From Micropterix aruncella (Eukaryota > Arthropoda > Insecta > Lepidoptera > Micropterigidae): 64,000 nucleotides of DNA. Below the pieces are notes generated by a model. That model did not search any database, was not told the DNA's origin, and saw only the letters and a program-made list of their open reading frames with translations. The DNA lies in assembly GCA_944548615.1 (NCBI GenBank), contig OX155954.1:5576924-5640923 (forward strand), written 5' to 3'. This document shows, piece after piece, positions 45,365 through 56,378 of this stretch; the first letter of the stretch is position 1, and each line of letters opens with the position of its first letter. The translations under genes were made by a program, and so were the position numbers.

Positions 45365-45859
45365 ATGATTGGTTGGCAAAAACCCGATATTGACGAAGAT
45401 TTTAGTGCTATCGGCTCTAAAAGTCGTAAATGCGATACCATCCAGTCAGTATTCAACAGTTTGAGAGCAGCTGCGGCATTGTATGGAAATGAAGCGACGT
45501 ACGAACGGGTGCTGCATCGTGATGGCTTGCTTAACTGTTTGTAAACTGGCGAAATATGCCAGGCTCGCGCCATCTCCATGCAACAATACATAATTCCGTC
45601 AGATCCAATAAATATTTATTTTGACGTCGCGCGTCGAGAAGAAACCGCCCGAGTGGCAGGTTGGCAAGGACGATCGACGACTCCTCGAGTGGGGAAAGTG
45701 AAGAAGGCAGAAGAACTACACTCACCGAGAATTGCAGGTGTCCCGAAAGTCAGGATGGCGAGCAATATTCAGCAAACCACTGCAAAAAAGAAGATTATAT
45801 TAAAGGAATTTCGTCGTTTAATTTTAACCCGTCGCAAGGTCTTTGAGAGAACGAAGTGA
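45365..45859 (+). pseudogene. Coding-like frame of 164 codons with one internal stop
   Basis: From the ATG at 45365 one frame is open for 59 codons, has a TAA at 45542-45544, and continues in the same frame to 45859. The first part begins MIGWQKPDIDEDFSAIGSKS and ends GNEATYERVLHRDGLLNCL. The second is Lys/Arg-rich towards its end (TAKKKIILKEFRRL). The mix of acidic, Trp and aliphatic residues looks more protein-like than other frames here, and the base composition is less AT-rich than the flanks. I do not recognise a family. It may be a recent pseudogene, an exon pair, or a transposon protein remnant; a sequencing error at the stop is also possible. Confidence 0.35.
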
Positions 45860-46363
45860 TGTGCAGTTAAGAAGCAGAATGAAGGCCTTTGCAATAGCGA
45901 ATTATAGTGGAGTATTTAAAATTTTCTTTATTTAAAAATATACAGCTTTTCAGGGGAATGCAGCATCTACTAAATTAACTAAATATAAAGGGCCTTAAGA
46001 ATTTTAGAATATACCGGGTTTCGTGCAGCTAAACAGGCTTTGGAAAACAGTCAAAAACCTAATGATATAAAATTTTCAAAAATACATTACTTTATATTAC
46101 TCATACAATTAATGTGCGTGTGGAGTATGTGAGAATGATTGAGGGTGCGATAGCGCGGCGTGTTGAGTTGAAACTGTACTTTGAGGGTTTTAGGAACCAA
46201 CTTTCTTTTTCCACAGATTTTTTTATGACCATATTAGTAACCTTAACAATAGTTGACCTTTTCGTTTTATTCCACTTTAGGCACAAAAATATATTTTCAG
46301 ATTTTTTGCATGGGACGGACCAAAAAGAACTGAATAGCTTCATTGTCCTGATCGATCCCGCTT

Positions 46364-46489
<126 letters not shown>

Positions 46490-47129
46490 TTATTAATCTT
46501 AATTTACTAATGTTTTCTGGATTAAATATTTATTACGTCGTGATTCGTTAATAATCTATGTATTGCAATCTTGATCGGTCCAGCTTTGAAAACAACTTTT
46601 CCTTCTCTACTATCGTTCTGCACATTAAACGTGTGCATAATGTTACAACTCTGCCAGATACATGAATGGGAAAAATGACAAAAAATAAATATTTGAAAGC
46701 ATATGTTTTCATTATTTTAAGTTATTAAAAGCCAGCATTGACACGGAATAGTAAGTAAAACTAATACTAACACAAATAATTACTTACAATGGCAATTATT
46801 AGATTATTAACGAATCAATTCGTTAAAAATATTAAACCCAGAAAACATTTGTACATTAACGTAATTTATTAATTAGGTATTTACATTTAAAATCCACTTT
46901 TGTTACTTTTGAAGTAATTAATTGTCTTATTATGGTTTTGCTTACTATTCCGTGTTAAATTTGGCTTTCGATTACCTAAAGTAGTACAAAATATGCATTG
47001 AAATATGTTTTTATTATCATTATTTCGATCTATTCAACTGGCGAGTGGCATTTTTATGCACGCATAAAAAGCTTTTTTCTAATCTATAAAATTTCACGAG
47101 GGAGACCTTACTCTGTCCTGAATTATATT

Positions 47130-47540
47130 TTCCTTTATGACTTCAGCATGTAAACAACCAGGAAATATACAATACTCGGCGGAGAGTACTTTTTCAGAAA
47201 ATTGTTTCCCGGTAGCTTTAGCTGAACTGGACGTATGTCTGAGAGCATTATGTGTGCGTTTTGCTCGATGTTATACATTCTCTCTCGTTCCCTTGCAGAT
47301 TACAATGAACCCTCAACGGTTAATTTCTTCGCGTTCAAAAGTGCTAAGAGCATAAATAACATTAGAAGGCGGTAAAGCAGCGCACGTTCCGCCGTGTAAT
47401 GGCGGGAAAACGTGCGGCGCGAATACAAATGACGGCGAAATCAGCGCGAAACTCGCCTTGTTGAAGCGAACTGCTAAACTAATCGTCAAACAAACAGGCT
47501 AGAGTTAGAGCTCCGGCGGAGGCCAGAGGTTTAACCTTGA
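47130..47540. other. GC-richer, single-copy-looking segment
   Basis: Contains GC-rich stretches such as GGCGGGAAAACGTGCGGCGC at 47400-47420 and GCTCCGGCGGAGGCC near 47510. A 72-codon plus-strand frame (47137) is isolated. It could be regulatory or untranslated host sequence. Confidence 0.3.
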
Positions 47541-48462
47541 ATAAATGCCAATTAGAGACCATTCATTTTAAACGCAAATAAAATATGACTAAATAAGATA
47601 TTATACAGTTATCGGCTGCAATCCCTTGCTAAATGAAGGTTCAGGGAAAAAAAAGAGCAATGCCTTTTTTTGTGAAAAAGAGATACTATTGCCATCTTGT
47701 GGCTTGTTTCCAAACTAATCGAAGCATGAATCTATTTTGGAAAGAAAGATCATAGGTCAAAGATCAGACGCATCAAGATCCACAGTCTTTCCCGACAGGT
47801 CTAGTGATGCAATACCTCGATAACCCTCCAGTTAATGCTGAGGAGGAACTGTGGTGGAAATACTGATGAAGGTCAATGACTTTTCCAAATTTTCGCTTTT
47901 TTCCTGAGGTATAATTTAAGTTTAACGTAGTTTTTTAAACAGGTAAATTCTCTTATTATTTTATTATTCTTATACTGATCAAGGCCAATGACTCTACTAC
48001 GTTATCGCTATTTTTCTGAGGTATAATTTAAGTAAAATGTATTTCTTTTTTTAAAAACTGAAATATATTTGGTTTACAGACAAATTATATTTTTTCTCAC
48101 TTTAACCCTTGCTACAATGTATTTTAGCACTATAGTAGCAGTTTCAACCAAAAATTTCAAAAAATTGATGATTTATTCCCAGCGACCCTTCATATTATAA
48201 GACTAACCATACATTACAGTACAAATTTACACTTTTCAATACCCTATCACTTTCGAACATTGTTTACTTTCAGGAGCCTGTGTTGTTTATTTTAATGAAT
48301 ATGTCTAAAAACATAGTTTTAACTAATTAACTATTCAATATCAGCCCTAGAATTAGCGTGGGTGGTGTTAGCATTCAAATGAAATTTTACTCCAAAATAA
48401 TATTTTTGTGTTTTTTTCGTAAAACGAAATTTAATAATGTTGTTACCGCCAAACGGGGAGAA

Positions 48463-48893
48463 GACTGATTTAGGTATTATTGCAGTATAGGAACCTATTC
48501 TAGATTGTTGATTTTTTAACGTCACCAGACTATATTCACCACGCTGATTCCGAATCAGAAATAATATTTATTCGGTCTCAATAAATAAGCGAGATATCGG
48601 CATTCAAAAAAGCGCCAAACCCATACATTTCGGTAGGTTAAGTTTTTTTTTAATTTTAAATAATACATAAACACCTATTTGGCGGTAGGTTAGATTAGTT
48701 TTTTTAAAACAACCTTAAAAACTGAGGTTATAAAAACTTTTATTTTTTTGGATGCAAATTTGGTATTGAAATTTTACGCGTCCGAAGCTTTTTTCTTTCA
48801 CATTTAGCATTGCAATGATCAAATCTAGTAGTATTTTTTTTTCGATTTCTGATAAAGGTTCCTATACTGCAATAATTCCCTGATTAAGGTTTA
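48463..48893. mobile_element. Candidate MITE: inverted repeats of about 30 bp
   Basis: TATTATTGCAGTATAGGAAC at about 48475 is mirrored by GGTTCCTATACTGCAATAAT at about 48859, with further matching outward (CTGATTTAGG / CCCTGATTAAGG). The distance of 430 bp and the AT-rich interior fit a MITE. No target duplication is clear. Confidence 0.5.
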
Positions 48894-49689
48894 TAATGTT
48901 AAGGTTTAAAATAATTACGCATAAATACTATATATAGATATATATATATAAAAAAAAAAACTTGTAGTTCTGAAAAAATATGTGCGTATTTGAAAATAGA
49001 AGAGTATTTTCAAAAAGAGAAAATACATATTCTTTGATAGAAAAGGGTATAAATATACAAAAGGTGTTCTACATAACTCTTACCGTTGTATGATATAATG
49101 ACAGTAATGAGAAACGATCTTAGCTCCCCCATTCTCCCCGTGAATACGACAAATTAATTGTAATTTTAATTGTAATCTAACGAAAACATACTGGTTTTGT
49201 AATTTTGAGCGGTAAGATTCGTTTCTTATAATATAGTGGGTAAAATATTTTAATTATTGACAAAGATACGTAAGATAATTCAATGAATAATAAAAAGGCT
49301 AAAAAATAAACCTTTTTTAAAAGTTTAGGGTTTTCGAAAAGTGTAACCTACTGATATGCACGGCGCGTCTAATGATATGGCAGAAGACTACAACGTTATG
49401 GATTGTCGTGATGAAATTTGTTGCAAATATAAAAGTAATGACGTTGTTAAATCCGGCATTGTTTCTCGCTATGTTTAAGTAAGTCCGGGACTCCCCGATT
49501 TCTGTTCGGTACATTAAAAAAAATATTCTTAATAAAGTTAGTCATTTTATTTGCCACCTGACGGCGTTTTTTGCTACAAATCTAAAAACAGCCAGCCTTT
49601 CCTTGTCGCCAGTTATTTGACTTTTAAAAATCGCTATGGGGATACTTCCTAATACAAAACGTTAATACAATATAATACTCCGTAGGTTG

Positions 49690-49815
49690 CGGCCTACCCC
49701 CAAAACAACGGACTGACAGCTCTTCAGTCTACCCTAGACAACGGCGGCTGCAACGTCACCGAAACGTCGGGTCCTACAAATTTCACGCGGTAAATTCGTT
49801 TTCTATCCTATTTAT
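49690..49815 (+). repeat. Repeat fragment with GTCACCGAAACGTCGGG
   Basis: GGCGGCTGCAACGTCACCGA followed by AACGTCGGGTCCTACAAATT and ACGCGGTAAATTCG is, to my memory, a frequent repeat sequence in arthropods, often close to Penelope-type elements, whose terminal repeats can carry hammerhead ribozymes with a CGAAAC core. No CTGATGA partner is present here, so a ribozyme is not claimed. Confidence 0.4.
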
Positions 49816-50084
49816 AATGTCAAACAACCGCGATAGTCTTCGATTTTATAATATAACACTCGAATAAAAAAATCGCAGCGTCAATAGAATTAGGGTAGCG
49901 TTAGATCATATTATAGAACAGGGTGCTGAATGACCTCAAAAGTCTTAAAATCATGTAAGTATTGTATTTTTCTAATATCTTTAGTGGTTTACTTAACGAT
50001 TAAAATTATTAAGCGATGGGTAGAAAACGAATAATTTTAAAACTGGTTATTATGGCCGATAAAATTCAGTTACATCAAAGTGAA

Positions 50085-50640
50085 GAAAACAAGAGTTTAA
50101 AAATCAAATGCAAATACTTACTTATTATCTACTTATCGTACTTATTATACAGGATGAGTGTTTAATTACTGAAATCCTTGTATAGGGTGAATCAGTACGA
50201 CGAATAAAGCAAACGTTGCTTTGTTCGTTTAAAAATTTAAAAAATGGAAAACCCAAAAAAAAATATGTCTTTTTATTGCAAAATAGTAATTAAATCTATG
50301 AGCACGATGCGCTATCTAGCGGTATGTAAAATATCGCTAATATTGTTTATTAGCGATATTTTACCTACCGCTAGATGACGCAGCGCGCTCAACGCTCTGA
50401 AACTTTTCTTCAATAGATAAGATTTACAAATTTGTCAATGTTTTTTTTTTGTTTTACACATTTTTTTTTGTTGCTTACCTCGTCGCACTGATTCACAAAC
50501 TACAAGGATGTCACTAATTAAACACTCAACCTGTATAGCCAATATTTAGAACAGCGACGTATTGTATGTCGCTTCATCAGACGAAATTTGGGAAAGGAAA
50601 TGATACCGTGTATCAACTGTGACAATCAAACCATTATTGT
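50085..50640 (+). repeat. Repeat F, copy 3, interrupted by a MITE
   Basis: Left block 50098-50130 (AAAATCAAATGCAAATACTT) and right block 50560-50620 (ATTGTATGTCGCTTCATCAG, GATACCGTGTATCAA) are adjacent in copy 1 at 26950-27040. Confidence 0.65.
50150..50533. mobile_element. CAGGATGAG-type MITE, copy 5
   Basis: Ends CAGGATGAGTGTTTAATTA and its inverse ending CAACCTG, with TA target duplication. The central palindrome is well kept: CTATCTAGCGGTATGTAAAA against TTTTACCTACCGCTAGATG. Confidence 0.85.
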
Positions 50641-51146
50641 GGTAGTTACTTGTTGTTTGTGAATTTATCTAACAACAGATGACTTTACTCATTATTCATG
50701 ATTTTGAGTAGCTTAGCACCGCTAGCCCCCCCCCCCCCTTTTTCCTTCCGCCAGTAATAACGTGCCAGCACAAAGTCGTTGTTTCCTGCAGTAGCTATTA
50801 ATGCGATAGGCGTAAATCTGTCTAGCGTCGTAAAAACGCTACGACATAATCTCTCTTGATTTCAGCACGCGATATTTGACGCACAAGATTTCAAACAAGG
50901 CGACGATACGTAGGACGTTGGATCACGTAATCGATCTAATCTCAGGTGTGCTCTACTGGAAAGAGCACGTTTGATGAAAATTCATGACGCAAAATGTCAG
51001 TATGCTACGGTATGAAGATAACATTTTAAATTACGCACGCTTGAAATCTGACTCGGAAATTATTAACTGCAATGCAAAACGTGATATACAGAATTAGTTT
51101 TTGAGACTGGACAGTATGTTGAAATCTGGAACCATTGCAGATAAAG

Positions 51147-51336
51147 AAAAATGCTCAAATCTGTCGACGGGCCTTGCTATAGGCCCTCGACGTCTTCCAC
51201 TAGGCATTTTGCCTTTTCGTGGGATTTCGCGTGAGCCGGGCCCATTGGCCCGGCTTTCGGGATATGGTGTCGCAGGGCTTTGCGTCCTGCGGCAAGACTC
51301 ATTGTTAGGTGCTTAGGCACGAAAAAAATGCTCAAA
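51147..51336 (+). mobile_element. 164-bp five-hairpin insert with 13-bp target-site duplications
   Basis: AAAAATGCTCAAA occurs at 51147-51159 and again at 51324-51336. Between them lie 164 GC-rich bases in otherwise AT-rich DNA. Five stem-loops can be read directly: 51163-51191 (GTCGA and GGGCCT paired), 51202-51214, 51234-51255 (perfect 9-bp stem AGCCGGGCC, loop CATT), 51271-51291 (CGCAGG stem) and 51309-51320 (GTGC stem at the 3' end). Direct repeats of this length that abut a structured body ending near an A run indicate retroposition of a small structured RNA or a short SINE-like element. No pol III boxes are obvious, and no other copy is in the window. Confidence 0.7.
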
Positions 51337-51544
51337 GGAGTCACGAGACGGATTTTGGAGAAATAAAAAAAAGCATTATTGTTTCTCGTGAAACGGCCGT
51401 ATTGTTTTGGTGAAATCATTTGTCATCAAGTTTTATGATGTCAATCGGTTTAAATTCATATTAGAAACAAATCTTTATAAATCAACATTTGTCTCAAGTT
51501 GTTAGAAGTTGCTGTATTCGTCCGATACAATAGCCTGTAAAAAA

Positions 51545-52275
51545 TGAGATATTTTATAATTCCTGCTACTATTTTAGCTTCTAGCAATCCTGTGTTATAT
51601 CAAACTAACCTCTGTCGGGATACCTTCAGATTTAAAAATAAAATAAAGAAATGGTTATCCAGTCCCGACAGACTAACGATAAATCAAATGTTAGAAATTA
51701 TAATTGAATAAAAATTTGGTGGATAAATTATGAGTATATTTTTAAATATTTACGTTGCTTATATTTTAATATTGAGTTCAAACTACTTAGCAAAAAATTT
51801 TTAATTTTGTTTTATATATTGTTTTTCCATTGAAATTTACTTATTTTGACTAGGTATTATTACACTTCAATATATGTTACTTACATATATTAAATATTAC
51901 AATTTCATATTTTTCTTATCACTTATTCTTTCTATTCTTTCTTTTATTTTTTTTTGTCTTCATTATAGTTTTAAGTTTATTCTATTAGTCAGATTCTATT
52001 TAACAGAATATTATGTTTTATTTAATGCCAATTCGTTTTTTTGTTGATTATCTACCAAATTTTGAAGCTATTTAGTTTTATGAGCATCTTCTAATATTTT
52101 GATATAATTTATTGTAATATTAGAGCCCTGTCCACCCTAGAACGGGCTAGTCCCAGTTGGGTGACAGCATCAAATAAGCATAAGGTTAAGGTTTTGTCAT
52201 TCGGTTCCTGTTATTTTTGTAAGCAAAATCAATGTTTTTACAGTGAGTAATTCTTAAATAAATAAAATAAATAAA
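51545..52275 (+). mobile_element. LINE 3' end with ORF2 C-terminus (family Y, copy 2)
   Basis: The plus strand reads LCRDTFRFKNKIKKWL, SSPDRLTINQMLEIIIE and a stop at about 51711. 'F..K.K.WL' followed by an acidic end is a typical ORF2 terminus. The 3' UTR of about 560 bases includes CCCTAGAACGGGCTAGTCCC and CATTCGGTTCCTGTTATT, shared with 42535-42675, and ends in (AAAT)n-like sequence at 52250-52275. Confidence 0.75.
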
Positions 52276-53170
52276 AATAAGATTAAAGAAAAATTGGAAT
52301 TGATTATGTCTAATTGGATAATTTGACCTACATACTTTGGAAGTTTATTCCATTTACAAAATTATCTACCCATATACAGGATCTTGGTCAGTAGGTATAT
52401 ATGCCACCTCTTTATAGTATTATATATCGAAAAAAAAACATCTTTTTAGAGCAACTTTTATCAAAATAAGACTAATGTTGCTTTAGAATAATTTGTTTCT
52501 AACATAAAATTGGACCGATTGATATAAAAAAATTGTCGAGGAAAGATAACCGGAAAAGTACACGGTTTCGTCAGTGTTTACCTCTCGCTGATCCTGTTAT
52601 ATTATAATGCGATTGGGTCAATGACCCGTTTCGTAAAGCGCATTTTTAGTGTTCCAGGAAATAACCGGGTCGTGGTTATTAGTCATTGAATAAATCAGGT
52701 TATCTAGATTGGAGAATAGCTGTGTATTATTGACACTGTATTAATAGTACGTTCGCGAAATTATTTTAATTTTATAGGGAGGCCTTAATTATATTAGGAG
52801 GCCCTTACCTATGAGGTTGCCTTTCTACAAATGAAATTTAAGACGAAAAAGTTTGTATGAAAAATATGTATACATTTAATTATATACGCAGTTTTGACAT
52901 TTTAATGAAAATTGGTTAGGGCTTGTAACGCGTAGACTCTCGTCGACAGATTAGACAGATACAAGATCCATTTTTTGCCGTAAATGACAATCCCATTCAG
53001 AATTCCTTCATTTTGATGTCGCTTCAGTAAAGCTATGAAAGCGTCAACGAGTTTTTGCAGCTGGACTTCATATAGTTCGCAAGGTACCTACTTATGGTTT
53101 TATATTCCTATAAATATTCTTTACTTCGTCGATTTTACTCAAGTGACTCAAATATTGTTTTGTCACTTAC

Positions 53171-53320
53171 GTTGAATGCTGCTGTTAGTTCAGCCGTATT
53201 TGGCGATCGATCCGCTTCCGCCGAGGTTAATCTTACTCTCCGGTCGTCCCCGGGACTAATTCTCGAGGTCAAAATAGCCACAACAAAAGCGATCAAAACA
53301 ATAACGCACGGTGCGTTCAT
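53171..53320 (-). CDS. Probable first coding exon of a secreted protein
   Basis: The minus-strand ATG at 53320 opens a frame beginning MNAPCVIVLIAFVVAILTS, a textbook signal peptide, followed by an acidic/basic hydrophilic segment (ISPGDDRRVRLTSAEADRS) and LTAAFN at residues 45-50. Directly after codon 50 comes AAC/GTAAGTGAC, a near-perfect splice donor in phase 0; the frame would otherwise run only 11 more codons. Upstream, TCAGT at 53357-53353 matches the arthropod initiator and gives a leader of about 35 bases. There is no TATA box. The exon is less AT-rich than its surroundings. Signal peptide plus short first exon is common in neuropeptide and other secreted genes, but I cannot name it, and the second exon has not been identified in the window. 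Confidence 0.5.
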
Positions 53321-53352
53321 TCGACGTGTTTTGTTCCATACACGTTTATGAT

Positions 53353-53357
53353 ACTGA
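53353..53357 (-). promoter_or_regulatory. Initiator-like TCAGT upstream of the secreted-protein exon
   Basis: TCAGT on the minus strand, about 33 bases before the ATG at 53320. It matches the arthropod Inr core. A five-base match is weak by itself; position is the argument. Confidence 0.3.
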
Positions 53358-53678
53358 GTGTCGTCTCTGCTGGGTTGCTGCCGCGGCGGAACTCATATTT
53401 GAAAATATTGTTCAATTTTACATGATTGCATGCAGAAAAACTTTCGAGCAATAACAAACGACCGAAAGAAAAATGGATAACTGATATTGAAAAAAATAAC
53501 ATTGCTTTGACATTAAATGTATTTGAATTTGAAATTCTAACTAAATCCAAGTTATCTAAGTTCAAAATAGCAATTACAAAGATAAGTACCTAATACAATT
53601 CTCAGGAGCCGGAAGAAACTACTACAGAAATATCTGTTATAAAAATAAGAGAAGTTAATATATTAAAAGGAATAAAAA

Positions 53679-54828
<1,150 letters not shown>

Positions 54829-55382
54829 AAAAATAGAACATGATGCGTTGCTGACGATCGATCCTCGTTTTTATCTTCCTATTTACGTATTTATTTATAG
54901 TCGCTGAGTAGCTGAGGAAATTGGTTGATTAAATTTTGAGTCCGTGGTAACCTAGCAACGGTGAGGTCGCTGCTTGATACCGCGGCCTTCGGTTGATTTA
55001 CGTGGTTACCTCGATAAAATATACGGTTACATCGATTCATTATGACAATCTAATGACATATAATTCGGTACTTAAGATACGAGCATAGTTTAGTAATAAA
55101 TTACCTAATATACATACGAATAGGAGGGATGAAGAATGAGTCATGATCGTGGTTATGATTGTGAATGATGGAGGAAATAACGGAAGGAACTGGGGAATAC
55201 GTGTCAACTATGTGACGTATTGTATGACGAAGCCATGCTGTACATCAAAAGTCAATGTAAAATTCCGAAACGCATCTACATATCGTAGTGAGGTATTTCA
55301 CGGCGTTGCAGTTCCGTCTTCAAAATATGCAATATTAGGTGTTATATCCGGATCCGAATGACCAGTGTGCGAAATAAAGAAA

Positions 55383-55520
55383 ATAGAATAGAATAGAATA
55401 ACTTTATTGTGCTATAAAAACATAATAAATATTACACTGGTTTTATAAAAAAAGACAATTTATGCACAAATGGCAGACTTATCGCCATAGCGATATCTTA
55501 CAGTCAACATTTATTTTTTC
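55383..55520 (-). repeat. Retroposon 3' end with (TAGAA)n tail (repeat G, copy 2)
   Basis: On the minus strand the sequence ends ...CAATAAAGTTATTCTATTC, the same kind of AATAAA plus TTCTA tail seen on repeat A copy 6. The inner part (GACTTATCGCCATAGCG, TCTTACAGTCAAC) matches 38395-38445. Confidence 0.6.
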
Positions 55521-55992
55521 TTGAATAGTTCATAGTTTATGTTATATTAACCCTTTGGGTATCTTTTTATTTAAATAAATAAAGACGTCGAAGCGAAACG
55601 TATTGAGCGCTCACTGAGATTAACTTTAGGAGAGTCTGGCGAGTGTTAAGTTATTAATAACATCAGCCAGAGGTGTTTTTTTTATGGAATTATAGGATCA
55701 ATTATCACGTAAAAATAATGAAGACAGGGAAAATGAGAGCAATAAGTTTGTATTTTTGTCTAATTTCTAGATCCCGTCAGACGCATTCCGCGATTTCTAA
55801 AAGTAGCCAAACTTCTTTCAAATGATAATCTGTGACAATATCAATTTGTATTATAAGTTTTAAACGCGTAAAAATAAGGGCGACATATCCGTAAGACACA
55901 TAGAACTAATATAAAATGACGAGTCCGACTACAATTGTTGCTACGCCAAAACATGCGCATGACCAGTATCAGCCATCAAATGAACCCTCATG

Positions 55993-56185
55993 GGGCGTTT
56001 ACACTCTCGCACGAGGCGCGAGGCGAGACGCAAAACCATGTGCGTAAACAAACGGAACAGAGGCAAAGCTTCTAGCAAGTAGGTAAACATATTGTACGCT
56101 CGTTAGAAGCTTTGCCTCTGTTCCATTTGTTTACTGATATGGTTTTGCGTCTCGCCTCGCGCCTCGCGCGAGAGTGTAAACGCCC
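55993..56185. mobile_element. Foldback element with 84-bp inverted arms
   Basis: Left arm starts GGGCGTTTACACTCTCGC and the right arm is its inverse; the arms (55993-56076 and 56102-56185) match with only a few differences through AGGCGAGACGCAAAACCAT and CAGAGGCAAAGCTTCTA. The loop is about 25 bases. Almost the whole element is stem, as in foldback-type MITEs. Confidence 0.85.
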
Positions 56186-56196
56186 TAAAAGGGTTA

Positions 56197-56375
56197 GGGG
56201 TCCGATACACTGGGCCTGCGTACACAACGTAGGAAAGGCATGATGATATCTGACCCTTGAATTTAGATGGAAGCAGACAGACATATCCCACGCAACGTTG
56301 CATAGGATAAGTGTGTCTGCTTTCATTCAAATACAAGGGCCAGATGTCGGACCAGTGCGCAGTGTGCCGGACCCC
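56197..56375. mobile_element. PIF/Harbinger-like MITE with TTA target duplication
   Basis: GGGGTCCGATACACTGGGC at the left and the inverse of GGGGTCCGGCACACTGCGC at the right, each bounded by TTA (56194-56196 and 56376-56378). The interior has a further inverted pair (TGAATTTAGATGGAAGCAGA / TCTGCTTTCATTCAAATACA). Only nine bases separate it from the foldback element. Confidence 0.8.
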
Positions 56376-56378
56376 TTA

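Noticed and set aside
49690..49815. Hammerhead ribozyme suggested by CCGAAACGTC
   Set aside because: The required CTGATGA half and matching stems are not found nearby.
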